From Hydrangea macrophylla (taxonomy: Eukaryota; Streptophyta; Magnoliopsida; Cornales; Hydrangeaceae): a stretch of 64,000 bases of DNA. Of the stretch, positions 47,540 through 58,860 are shown piece after piece. The notes under the pieces were generated by a model. The model saw only the letters and a program-made list of their open reading frames with translations, was not told the origin of the DNA and made no database searches. The translations under genes and the position numbers were made by a program. Where the stretch lies: the NCBI GenBank assembly GCA_033977485.1, contig CM066988.1:70981169-71045168 (forward strand), given 5' to 3'. How positions within the stretch are numbered: the stretch's first letter is position 1; the number at the start of each line of letters is the position of its first letter.

Positions 47540-49045
47540 TACACTTTTTCAGCTACTAGTACACAAGTGGGTCCACTTTGAAGCAATGCCCTCAAAAGTG
47601 AGTTATAATTTTTGTAGGTGAATTACAAATCAAAAGAAAGGCCTCTGAGTCTAGTTTCCAATGCTTCAAACAGTGCGCGTTTTCAAGTTTTCTAGTGGGA
47701 GTCATGGTGGTTTTACTAAAAGTCGTCAGTGTAGAAAAATGCCAATCGCTTGGAAAAAGTCGCAATCAATTGGTTGAGAGTGGCAATCGATTGGATTAAG
47801 TCCCAATCGATTGGATCTGATGGCAATCAATTGCCACTGCGTCTTCTTTTTCTATACGTTGACAAATCGAGTTTTTCTTCCATTTTTCAATCTGGAACCA
47901 ACCAGGTCGTGTAATATACAGTTCTCTTCCTTTTTTTCATGTAGATTATGAATATATAAGTATTAGATCTCAATTATTACCATGTCTCTACTTATAGGTG
48001 AAAATCCGAGAGTCGCCAAAATTTTGTTTTGACCGTACGTCGCAACCGTTACGAATTAGCACCTAATATTGAAACTGAACCTATGGGGATTGTAATCTAT
48101 CATTTTCAATTTACAGAATCGATTTTCATTGAGTTATACAATACCGCTAATTTCGGACCTCCATGGCTATATATACATATATAGGCGTATACACTTACTT
48201 TCAATACCTTTGACTTGTGCGTAATGACAAATACTACATTACGAGTGGGTTCGAGAGACTCACCGAGCGTTAGTTTGGGCTGTGCAACTTGCCGAAGAAA
48301 TTCAGAAATCATAATATATAAGCTCCAATGGCTATGGCCTCTTACTGTGAGTTTCTATGCTTCTGTATTTCCTTCTTTATTCCCAGAATATATATGAACT
48401 AGTGTGTGTGATTGTGGCTGAGAGTGAGGGAGAGAAGAAGAGCAAATGAAGAAGCTATGGAAATCAAAGAGGAAAGGAGAGTGAGCTTGAGAAATTGGAA
48501 GCTTCACTATGAGAGTAAAATGCTTATGATAAGAGAATGCTTTGCTTTGAAATTGTGTGTATGCATATAGTATGTGTTTGTGTTTATGTAAGGAGAGCTC
48601 AATCAGTGGGCCAACTTGACTGTGCAAGTTGTAAACGTGATGAGTGTTATCTTAACAAAACAGCTGGTTTGATTGATGCAGTCACTTCTCGCATCAATAA
48701 TTCATGAAGTCAACGTGATTAAGATTTTAGTAATGATTTCAATCTCAAATCATAGGGTAACTTAGGGGCGCAGTTTATATCAATATTAATACAATTGAAA
48801 TTACTAAGGGGTCACAAAATTAATGTCTTTGCATTTAACAAATTAAAATACCAGTACCAGTTATTTATGGAAATAGTATTACTATAAAAATAATACATCA
48901 TAGTAAAATAAAATGGCATTGTATTAACAACTAATAGCACAAGTATTAATATTTATTTATTTAAATAGTACCACAACTATAAATAAATTATAGTAATTAA
49001 CATTTCTTATTTATTATTAGGGAAGTGATAATACAGGTTGCTACA
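47540..49045 (-). mobile_element. 5' LTR of the Tekay-like chromovirus (left boundary approximate)
   Basis: Starts (minus) TGTAGCAACCTG at 49045. 48674-49045 matches the other LTR at 40420-40893. TATA-like ATATATAT lies at 48386-48396, then a GGTGAGTC donor-like site at about 48260, 783 bp into the LTR. A palindrome cluster (47741-47835) and GAGTCTAGTTTCCAATGC-like sequence near 47647 parallel the LTR at 26769-29050. The left edge is estimated, since no clear ACA end or sense-strand primer site was seen. Confidence 0.55.
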
Positions 49046-50000
49046 ATAACAGAATCTGAAGTTCTATATCAAAAATACTCCCTCTGTCCCATTTCATGTG
49101 TCCCTCTTGGGGAATTCAACTCTTTAAGGGGACAAAAAGAATCTACACCTACTTTCCACAATTGCCCATAATCATTATACTTTCCTTTTTTTGTGTGGTT
49201 TGTTTTGGTATTGATTGCAAGCAAGGGTGGTTTGGGAAACTAAGTAAAATTTGCATACTAATTTAGGAAAGTGGACAACAATTTTGGGACATCCCAAAAA
49301 GGAAAAGTGGGACACATAAAATGAGACGGAGAGAGGAATCTAGAATTTGATATTCTGTATTAAGTAATATACATTTTCGTATCTCTACAACCAGAAGTTC
49401 TATATAAAATGATATCTTTTTTGATGGATCATAGTAGGATTGGACATTCATATCATGTGTTATCATGTTGGAGATGTTATGGGATGATATTTGATCAAGG
49501 TAAACTCCTATGTACTGATCCTTATAATAGAACCTGAAGTTCTAACATTTATTTTCTTGCTAGGGTTAACTTTTGTAAGCTTTTAACAACCCAAAAATGG
49601 TTAGGCCATATCAATTTTTTAAATTCAATTTAGTCACAACTATATTATATTTTGATCTCATTTGTTAGTAAATATGATCAATGGCTAAACATGGTATTGA
49701 TACCTAGACTATGTGTTGCAGTCATCCAACAGTGTTGGGGTTACCAAACGGGCCCATATTTAGTGAGTTTTTAATTCTTACACAACATTGGCTCTTTATC
49801 ATTGATCGATGTTAAGTTCAATTTTATTATTATTTAGACGAAGTAAAGGTAACCCAATGTTGTTTTCTAGTTAATAGATGAACTTGTTGCAATTTGAAGG
49901 GTTGGTTCAAACTGAAACTTTCATATAGCATTCTATTATCATGCCTTAATTATATCTCTTCTTTACTTGCTTATTTATTTATTTATTTTTCTCCCTTCAG
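49046..50000 (+). mobile_element. Continuation of the copia (Ale/Retrofit) leader
   Basis: Resumes with AGAATCTGAAGTTCTATAT at 49051, the same repeat as at 26745. Further copies occur near 49388 and 49526. A Stowaway-type MITE interrupts it (49078-49336). It ends at the gag ATG (50001). Confidence 0.75.
49078..49336. mobile_element. Stowaway-type MITE (about 259 bp) in the copia leader
   Basis: Ends CTCCCTCTGTCCCATTTCAT and, inverted, CCTCTCTCCGTCTCATTTTA: the CTCCCTCYGTCCC terminal repeat of Stowaway (Tc1/mariner) MITEs. TA precedes the left end. A related truncated copy is at about 57250-57426. Confidence 0.85.
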
Positions 50001-50290
50001 ATGTCGAGTCTTACAAATCTTGAATTTAAAGCTCTTGCTGTCAATGGAGGGAACTATTTATCTTGGTAACTTGATGCCAAACTTCACTTGCATTCTAAAA
50101 AGTTGGGTGATGCTATTAAAGAAGGAAATAAAATGTCTCCCGAAGAGAAAGCATCTACACTTATTTTCTTGCGTCACCATATTCATGATGACCTCAAGAA
50201 TGCGTATTGAACTGAGGAATATCCCTTGAGCATGTAAAAGTCCCTGAAGGACAGGTATGACCATAAGAAGATGGTCATACTTCCCAATGC
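50001..50290 (+). pseudogene. Copia gag remnant (Ale/Retrofit type)
   Basis: ATG at 50001 follows CCCTTCAG. It reads MSSLTNLEFKALAVNGGNYL, then a TAA in place of the residue after LSW (50069-50071), then KKLGDAIKEGNKMSPEEK and STLIFLRHHIHDDLKNAY. More stops and shifts follow, and homology fades near 50290 (DRYDHKKMVILPNA). The usual gag C-terminus and zinc knuckle are missing, apparently deleted before 50430. Confidence 0.85.
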
Positions 50291-50429
50291 ATGAATAATT
50301 TCTCCAGTTAGAGTTTTTTTTTTTAATTAATTATTTGCAAGGGACAAGCTTTATTTGGGACATTTGAATAATATTTTGTTGAATAAAATCTCTGATAGTT
50401 TGTTATTCTTCACTCTTTCTTTTTTAAGG

Positions 50430-53198
50430 TATGGATCTTGGGATGCAAAAATGCGAGAATGATATATGTCTGGTTGATAGTAGGACAACTCACGCCATAC
50501 TTAAGTGTCAAAAAGTTCTTCTCTACATTGGAACTTAACAAACAAAATGTGTCCACTATAGATGGATCAGCACAAATTATTGAAGGCTCCGGAAGAACCC
50601 ATATTTTGTTAGTAAATGGTACTCATCTATTCATTCATAATACATCATATTCAAGCAATTCCCGAAGCAACTTACTAAGTTTTAAAGATATACGTATGAA
50701 TGGGTATCATCTTGAAACTAAAAATGAAGATAACAAAGAACTTTTATGCATAATTTCTTATGTCGGAATCCAGAAGCTTACATTAGAAAAATTCTCCTTT
50801 TTCTCATTGGGATTATATTACACAACAATTTAGATTCTTGAATCACATGGTATTATAAGCCAGAAGCTTAAAGGGAGCCAGAAGCTCAAAGACCCAAGTA
50901 ATTTAATTCCTTAGCACAATCATATGGGTCATCCTGGATCTACAATGTTGAAGAAGACTCAAATGAGTATACCCTAGCAAACCAACATTTGATTTGCCTA
51001 GTGGACACTTTTTGTATTCCTTGTTCACAAGGAAAACTTATTACTAGACCATTATTTCTTAAAATTACTTATGAGTCGCAATCCTTTTTGCACAAGATAC
51101 AAGGTGACATTTGTGGTCCAATTTACCCTGCTAGTGGCCCATTTAGATATTACATCGTCTTATTATATTCTTCCACGCGATGGTCATATGTATGCTTACT
51201 CTCTACACGTAATCTTACCTTTTCCAGATTACTTAGTCAAATTATCAAACTTAAGGCACATTTTCCGGACCAACCAATTAAGTTTATTCTCCTTGACAAT
51301 GTGGCCAAATTTACCTCTCAAGTTTTTGATGACTATTCTTCATAATGAATTGATGTTGAACATCCTATCCCGCATATACACACACAAAATAGTTTAGCAT
51401 AATACCTAATTAAATGCCTTCAACTTATTGCGAAACCTTTGCTTATGCAATCTAGACTCCCTGTTAGTGCTTGGGGATGTGCTATTTTGCATGCTAAATT
51501 GTTACTTAGATTTAGACACACTTCTTATAATCAGTTCTCACCTGCACAACTTGTGACAAATCGTCAGCCCAACATTTCACACTTTGCGAAAATTTGGTTG
51601 TGCAGTACATGTTCCTATACCACCCCAAAACGTACTAAGATGGGCCCCCAAGGGTGTTTGGGAATTTATGTTGGTTTTGACTCACCTTCTATTATCCATT
51701 ATCTAGAACTATTAATAGATGATGTATTTACTGCTAGATTTGCTGATTGCCAATTTGATGAGACAGTCTTCAGGCTGTTAGGGGGAGAAAAGGAAATAAT
51801 AGCAAATGATTTGTTCCTAAAAAACGGTGTGAATTATCATGGACTACTTCCACTTTGTCTCATTTTGATCTAAGAACTTCTCAATGTGACTATGAGGTAA
51901 GAAGAATATTGCATCTACAGGAAATTGCAAACCAATTACCAAATTCATTTAATGGTGCAGCAAAGGTGAGAAAGTCACATGTACTAGCTATGAATGCACC
52001 TGCTTGAATTAGTGTTCATGTAGGATGAACTTTGAATACGGCATCAAATGAAGGTGTTGCATGCCAGAACCGTGGCAGACCTATAGGTTTCAAAGATTCA
52101 ACTCCTCAGAAGCGGACATTGAATGAGAAATCATGCCCTAGTAAGGCTCCAAAAGCTGTTCATAGCGCTCTAGAAGAGGTTTTGTACCAAAAGCCCACTT
52201 TTCCTGAAATCTCTATGGAAGATAATGCCTTAGAAAAGGCACTAGTCCCTGAAGAGACTATGATTCAGGTACTTGATAATAGTGAGAACTCAATATTGCA
52301 TATATTTTCAGGAGAAATGTAGGAACGAAGGAAATTAGTCATCGATGACATATTTACTTATGAAGTAGCTATGAAATATCTTAGGGCAATGATGAAATGA
52401 TGATATTGAACCATGTAGTATAAATGAATGTCGACAAAGAAATGATTGGCTAAAATGGAAAGAAGCAATTCAAGCATAATTGAAATCTCTTGAAAAACGT
52501 GGTGTATTTGGACCTATAGCATAAACACCAAAGAATGTAAACCCGGTAGGTTTTAAATGGGTGTTTGTGAGAAAAATGAATGAGGAAAATGATATTGCAA
52601 GATATAAGGCATGTCTTGTAGCACAAGGTTTCCTGCAGAAACTTGGGATTGATTATGAAGAAACATACTCCCCCGTTATGGATGCAATCACGTTCAGATA
52701 TTTAATAAATCTCGTAATTTTTGAAAAACTAGACACGAGACTCATGGATGTAGTAACTGCATATCTATATGGGACATAGACATAGATATTTACATGAAAA
52801 TCCCTGAAGGATGGGCTTTGCCTGAAGCAAAACCACGGAATACGTACTCGATCAAACTACGACGTGTATTGCATGGTTTGAAACAATCCAGAAAAATGTG
52901 GTACAACCGTCTTAGTGAATATTTGTCTAAGGAATGGTATGAAAATAATCTCATTTGTCCATGTGTCTTCATAAAGAAATTTGCAAATGGATTTGCCATA
53001 GTAGCTATTTATGTGGATAATATAAATCTAATTAGGTCTCCAGAAGAGCTTGAGAAAACTACTAGCTATTTAAATAAATAGTTTGAAATGAAGAACCTTG
53101 GGGAAACAAAGTTTTGTCTTGTCCTGCAGCTCGAGAGAAGCAATAGTGGAATATTAGTTCATCAATCAAGCTATAGTAAAAAGATGTTGAAACGATTT
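50430..53198 (+). pseudogene. Copia pol remnant, first part: protease, integrase, RT up to the solo-LTR insertion
   Basis: Protease: ENDICLVDSRTTHAILK (D-S-G core altered to DSR), then, shifted, NLLSFKDIRMNGYHLET (50438-50833). A pre-integrase region follows (HNHMGHPGSTMLKK), then integrase (CIPCSQGKLITRP, QGDICGPIYPASGPFRYYIV, KFILLDNVAKFTSQ; 50989-51345) and its C-terminal part (GPQGCLGIYVGFDSPSIIHY, 51439-51873). RT begins near 52440, with GFKWVFVRKMNEENDIARYK and IKLRRVLHGLKQSRKMWYNR. The polymerase motif is YVDN (53010-53021) instead of YVDD. Many stops and shifts. The insertion at 53199 interrupts RT just after KKMLKRF. Confidence 0.9.
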
Positions 53199-55519
53199 TG
53201 TCACACCCCAATTTTTGGACAACCAAATATTTAATCCAGAGCATGTATCCAGACTAATATTCAATTTCCAAAACACCGAGAGTGACATCCTCACACAGAC
53301 TAATAGATAATTTATTTGAAAATAGAATTTAATACTCATTAAATAAGGACACGTGATCCTGTGTTAGTATAAAAACTATGTATTATTAAACTTATATTCC
53401 CAATCCTCCATTTCATTATAAAAGAAATAATATTCCATTAAAAATATAATACCATTTTAATTTACAAAAGGAATACAAAATTCATTAAATTAAATTTCTT
53501 ACAAAGTTCAGAAGAAAGAAATAAAGTCTATACATCCGATAGTCAGAGCAACTACAACGTTCCAATGCCCAAAGACTCCACAGCCAAGCACAACGGTCAC
53601 ATCATCAAAAGCAATATCCTGCACATGTCATCCAACTACGTTTCAAACAGAAACGCACCCGAATGCATAACACACTCGGGTCAGTCACATGACTGGTATG
53701 AGTTAAACAAAAATAATAAAATCTGAGGGCTCCAACCTGAACCCGTAGACTACAAACCACATTACAACACTATTGGGCCAAGACAGGTAGTTCCACACAC
53801 ATATTTGGACAAAAGAGTAGTTTCCATTTATGTGATGACAAGTAGTTTTTTGCCCAAAATCCAAAGTTACTACGAGTTTTATACTTACCTCGAATATATA
53901 TGGTGAGCCAGCCCTGCATAAAAGTTAGTGGGCCCACCATCCTGTGAATCGAATGAACACAAACCAGGCGAATAATTCCATACATAAGTCGTCCACATTA
54001 TAACTTAAATGTCGCATTCATTATTCCAAACTTATCAGTCTTATGAAATACTCCATTGTCATTATTTATTAGTCTTTAATTTATCTTTGTGTTCCCTAGG
54101 TTCACCACTTGGCCACCCTCCATGGTACAGCCCACACATATATCCCATGTGTGCCCGGACATACTACCAACACCCACTCCGGTGCCAGTTTGGTTGGGGT
54201 ATCAACCAAACCAGGTATACACAATGGACGGCTGGTCAATATGTCAAGACGTCTATACAATATAAGCCGAGCATAAGGCTTAGGCTAGCTTGATCACGAA
54301 GCCACTGGCAAAAAGTACACTCAACAAGTCTTAAGCCAGCTTGATCACGAAGCCACTGGCAAAAGAGTGCGAGCTACCAAAAACAATAACACAACAACGG
54401 GGAGCGGTGAACACTAAAGAACCATGTTGCAATTATCACTTATCGTTCGTATTATCCCAATAATTGTGAATTTCACGTTTATCACATAGTTCCGTCTCTA
54501 AATCCAATCACATCTCTAACTTTTAGATGTATTCCAATTTCTTACAATAGAGGGTTTTATCAATTAACCCGTAACAATTCTTCCCTCAATAATTTCTAAT
54601 CAAATTACAAGATCCTCAATATACTATTCAACGTATCTAATTTACTCATTGTTATCAAAATGACCACACAATAAGGTCAATTATTTCAGGTACAATAACC
54701 TCAACCCAACATTCAATATTAGCCTACATAAAACCAATAATAAAACTTCAAATTCTCATATCGTAAAGTATTATAACAATCATTCCACAATATTTTCATC
54801 GGACTCAACGTTAATGACTATCACCCATTTTTTTTATAATCAACATTATATGAGAATTCATGTATCTCTAAGTAATTTTCGTTAAGTCATATGAACGAAG
54901 AAAAATAAACACAACGAATCATATTTCACCAATTTCGTACATTTTAATATACTAAAAACTGCTACTGAAATCTTTAAATTCTTCCCAAACGGTGCAGAAT
55001 CAGGAAAAACTCCATTAGACGAAAAGTGTGCAGAATCACGTTTCCTACAGACCAGGGCGGACAGAATGTTCAAAATCAAAGCTATGATTTTCTAATAATT
55101 TTATCAAGTTTCTGCAACTGTATAAATTACAAAAAAACGAATTTCACATATATTTCTTAATCACCATGAATATTTCACATATGGTTTTATCAAACTAACT
55201 ATTTACCTAACCCTTTCGAATACCCTAATGTCATAATCACAAAGTCACAGGAAGGGAAAAGAAAATATCTAGATTACTTCAACAATAACAACGTATCCAT
55301 TACAAAGATTTAACCCTAATAATTAAATTAAACATATACTAATTTAATTTACTCCCGTGTACATGTATATATACATACGTGTATATATATATACTCGGAT
55401 ACACAAAAATTTAACTCACCTCGTTGATCAAAAATCGATACCCACGAATACTCCGCGATTCCCCACGTGCCCACGAACCCGAGACCATTATCCTTTCTTC
55501 TTCTTCTTCTTCTTCTTCT

Positions 55520-55583
<64 letters not shown>

Positions 55584-56117
55584 TACACACACACACATAA
55601 AAGTCTGTTCTCTCTTCTTCTCTCTTTTCTTCTCTTTCCTTTTTGTTTTAATATGGGCTAGGGTTTTTAATATAAGTATATATGTACACTACACACACAA
55701 CACATGCCAATAAAACACACACAAATATATAAATCCCGTTTTTCTTTTTATGGGCTCACAAAAGAGACTCATATAAGCCCAGAATGCAGTACAAAGTGTT
55801 AAAATGAGTAGCCCAATGGGTACCCATGACCCCGGTACTAAGTTTTAATGTTAATTACATTATTTAACACATTCGCGGGCCTGTAAACACTATATAACAA
55901 AAATACATATCAGCCCTTCACTTTTTTTTAACAAATATAAATTAATAAAATATAACTCCCAAACTAAACGCGCTCACTCATGATTTAATTGATATGTCCA
56001 CCAAACACTTAAATTTTTCAAACACATGTCTTACATAGGCACACTCATATAATATTGCTAACTAAAAATAATTATTAAAATAATTATTTACACACTTAAA
56101 AATTTAGGGTTGTTACA
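53199..56117 (-). mobile_element. Putative solo LTR (2.92 kb) of a chromovirus, inserted in the copia RT
   Basis: Exact 5-bp target duplication GATTT at 53194-53198 and 56118-56122. Ends are TGTCACACCCC (left) and GGTTGTTACA (right). In minus sense it starts TGTAACAACCC like the other chromovirus LTRs, has a TATA-like ATATATACTTATATT near 55670, and a donor-like ACGAGGTGAGTT near 55415, about 700 bp in. Tandem GCTTGATCACGAAGCCACTG repeats occur at 54285-54365. No gag-pol, PBS or PPT inside, so LTR-LTR recombination is the simplest origin. Confidence 0.85.
55493..55600. repeat. Compound microsatellite (TTC)n(TC)n(AC)n
   Basis: About 10 TTC/CTT units, then about 19 TC units, then about 16 AC units with one break. 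Lies between the TATA-like site and the splice-donor-like site of the putative solo LTR, so it would be in its transcribed leader. Confidence 0.95.
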
Positions 56118-56947
56118 GATTTAATATGGACAAATCTCATCCACTAAGTACACCCATGGGCCATGGTCGTCAGGTCCCTAAATGTCAAGAAAGATCCATA
56201 ACAACCAAAAGAAGAAAACGAATAAATCCTTAGTCCTGAAGTACCATACGTGAGTGAGTGCTATTGGTGCACTATTGTACTTGGCTCAGAGTACAAGACC
56301 AGACATTGCATTTTCTGTGAATCTTCTTGCAATATTTAGTCCCACCTACAGACATTGGACTGGAATAAGACACAGTTTTAGATACCTTCGTGGGACCATT
56401 GATATGGGCTTGTTTTATTCATCTGATTTATCTAATCATTCCCACTTAGTTGGTTATGCAGATTCAAGTTATATGTCCGACCCTCACAAGGTCGCTCACA
56501 AACAAGTTATGTATTTATGAACAATAATGCAGCTATTTCTTGGCACTCTACTAAACAAGTTTTAGTAGCGACATCCTCCAATCATTCTAAAATTCTAGCA
56601 TCCATGAAGCAAGTCAAGAGTGTGTCTAGCTAAGATCATTATTCCAACATATACAAAGTAGTTGTCAATTAACTCCAGTCGTTGATGAGCTGACAACAAT
56701 CAATGAAAACAATACTGCATGCATTGCTCAAATTCAAGGAGGTTTCATCAAGGGATATCGAATCAAGTACATTTCACCCAAAATTTTCTTCCCACATGAA
56801 CATCAAGAGAATCGTGGAATTGAAGTCAAACAGATTCGATCAAGCGATAACCTTGCTGATCTCTTTACTAAGGCATTACCCAAGTCAACTTTTCAGAAAT
56901 TGGTGTACGGAATTGGCATGCGTCGTCTCAATCATCATACCAATTGA
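56118..56947 (+). pseudogene. Copia pol remnant, second part: RT end and RNase H
   Basis: 56254-56520 reads MSAIGALLYLAQSTRPDIAF and RYLRGTIDMGLFYSSDLSNH, then LVGYADSSYMSDPHK, the RT/RNase H junction of Ale/Retrofit copia. It continues with shifts through IQGGFIKGYRIKYISPKIFF and DNLADLFTKALPKSTFQK to TGA at 56945-56947, the natural C-terminus. With the 2.9-kb insertion set aside, RT would continue in frame-compatible register across GATTT, but both parts carry independent disabling mutations. Confidence 0.9.
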
Positions 56948-57220
56948 AGTTTTTTCTAAATGAGGAAAAGTGATCATAAAAGTAGCATCCTAAAGTATGC
57001 AAAATTTGAATTTTAGGCGCACTGTACTCTTTTTCCTTTGATTACAGTTTTTACCATATGATTTTATCTTATCAAAGTTTTAATGAGGCACCATTATGCG
57101 CATCCACCAAGTTCCTAAAGAACATTGTACTATTTTTCCTTATCTTCAATTTTTTCCCACTAGATTTTGCTTGGCAAGGTTTTAACAATCAATTAATAGT
57201 GGACATCCAAGGGGGAGTTT

Positions 57221-57498
57221 TGTAAATATTATATATTTATGTGTGGTATACAATTTTTACTTACTTTTCAATACTACCCTTCCTTGAAATCTACACCAAG
57301 ACAAAACTAAAAAAAGTTATTGTAATGATTAAGGACAATTGTGGAAAATAGGTGTAGATTTTTTTTGTCCCCTTAATAAGTTGAGTTCCCAAAAATGGAT
57401 TAAAAAAAAGGGGGGGACAGAGGGAGTATTTATCTGCACACCCCTGCCATACTCTACAAATAGGGAGCATATTAATAAGAAAAGTCACTTCAATCTAA
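57221..57498 (+). mobile_element. 3' LTR of the copia element, interrupted by a Stowaway remnant
   Basis: After the polypurine tract GGGGGAG, TGTAAATATTATATATTTAT matches the 5' LTR start at 26165. ATTTATCTGCACACCCCTGC to AAGTCACTTCA matches 26219-26285. The last 40 bp of the LTR are not recognisable. Between these, about 57250-57426 ends in GACAGAGGGAG-TA, a 5'-truncated Stowaway copy related to 49078-49336. Confidence 0.8.
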
Positions 57499-57600
57499 TT
57501 GTAAAGTGATATTTAAAGGAGATAAATGTTCTATAAAAAAAAGTAGATAAATGTTGACAAATGTTCTTGTGATTGTTATATATATATATATATATATAAA

Positions 57601-57780
57601 CAGTCAGGCTCTAAAGAGGGTGTCTTTTTTTTCTTAAAGAGAGGGCCTCTGTTTTGGCCGTCGGATCCTGCTTTCATTAATGGCAGTTTTGTCATTTTAC
57701 AGTTTTTAAACACGATCCAACGGTCAAAACAGAGACCCTCTCTTTAATAAAGAGAGGACGCCCTCTTTAGAGAATCTTTG
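57601..57780. mobile_element. Foldback MITE (180 bp), hAT-like
   Basis: Ends CAGTCAGGCTCTAAAGAGGG and, inverted, CAAAGATTCTCTAAAGAGGG. Arms also hold AAGAGAGGGCCTCTGTTTTG and its complement. TATATAAA flanks both sides (57593-57600, 57781-57788), though within TA-rich DNA. Confidence 0.65.
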
Positions 57781-58698
57781 TATATAAATATATATATATA
57801 TATATATCATACTACATCATATCATTAAATTGGATTAATGTTCAATCACTAAATATTAAAAAAAGATAAAGAATTTTTCTTTTAATAATATTTTATTAAA
57901 ATACTCCAACACAATCAAAACAAGTGATCACTAGGCTAGTTCTCTTAGATATCTTCACTTGTTTGAATCCACATTTGAAAGATATCAGAATGAGGTTTAG
58001 AAGGATTAGCGCATATCTAGGGGTCCTGGCCATTTTGGTTAGCTAAATGTGCTAAAAAAAAAAAAAAAACAAACAAACAAACAAATTTGCCATTTTAGCT
58101 TAAAAATTAACTTTACTATTTTAACAACCATTTTTTGATAGTTAAAATCAAATATGTTGTACATTTTACCTAGCCAATTTATTTCTTAGAAAAAAATAAT
58201 AATAATAATAATAATTTGAAAGGTTAAAATTCCTCCGATTTAATATCGTAAAAATTTAACTGTTTTTAAGGTTCCTATTCATATCCTCTCACCTCTTTTT
58301 CCTTTTTTTTTTTCACAACCCCAATCTAATACAAAATCTGTTTGGGAAGTATAAAATTGGACCAGGTTCAATTCAAATCCCACTTTTCAGCTAGTTGATA
58401 TTAAAACTAAGATAATATTGATTTAATAAAGAACTTATTTTATGAGAATTTTTAGACTAAGCAGGGACTACCATGCAAGACACTTACCAAATAATAGAAT
58501 TTGTAGAACTAATAAAGTTATTCAATGGCCGGGACCATTGCCACATGGTGATCCCGGTCGATGAAACAAATGCCATGTGGAAAAGTTATCTCACTCTAAA
58601 ACACTTTGTCTCATGGCATTCGACTCACTACTGGTCGGAACCACCATGTGGCACATGGCCCAGGACCATAGAAATTTCTCCTAAGCAACCAAACATAA

Positions 58699-58860
58699 GA
58701 GTAATATTTGGGGCACTAACAAATCTCACTAACTTTCACCCACTCTTATCTCTCTTAGTGGTATTGTGGGGCCCGACGTGAACCCCACAGTACCACTAGG
58801 AGATAGATAGAGTGTGAGTGTGAATGTTAGTGAGATTTGTTAATGCCCCAAGCATTGTTG
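58699..58860. mobile_element. Foldback MITE (162 bp), GAGTAAT family
   Basis: CAAACATAA (58690-58698) and CATACATAA (58861-58869) flank it, 8 of 9 matching. It starts GAGTAATATTTGGGGCAC and has arms with ACAAATCTCACTAACTTTCA and complement around a TGTGGGGCCC turn. Closest to the half-element at 4472-4560. Confidence 0.8.

Noticed and set aside
40420..49045. Expected 5-bp target duplication for the Tekay-like element
   Set aside because: Flanks GGGAC and ATAAC do not match, so at least one end is not an original insertion end.
55349..55713. Open frames rich in SLSLSL and THTHTH on both strands
   Set aside because: Direct translations of the TTC/TC/AC microsatellite within the putative solo LTR.
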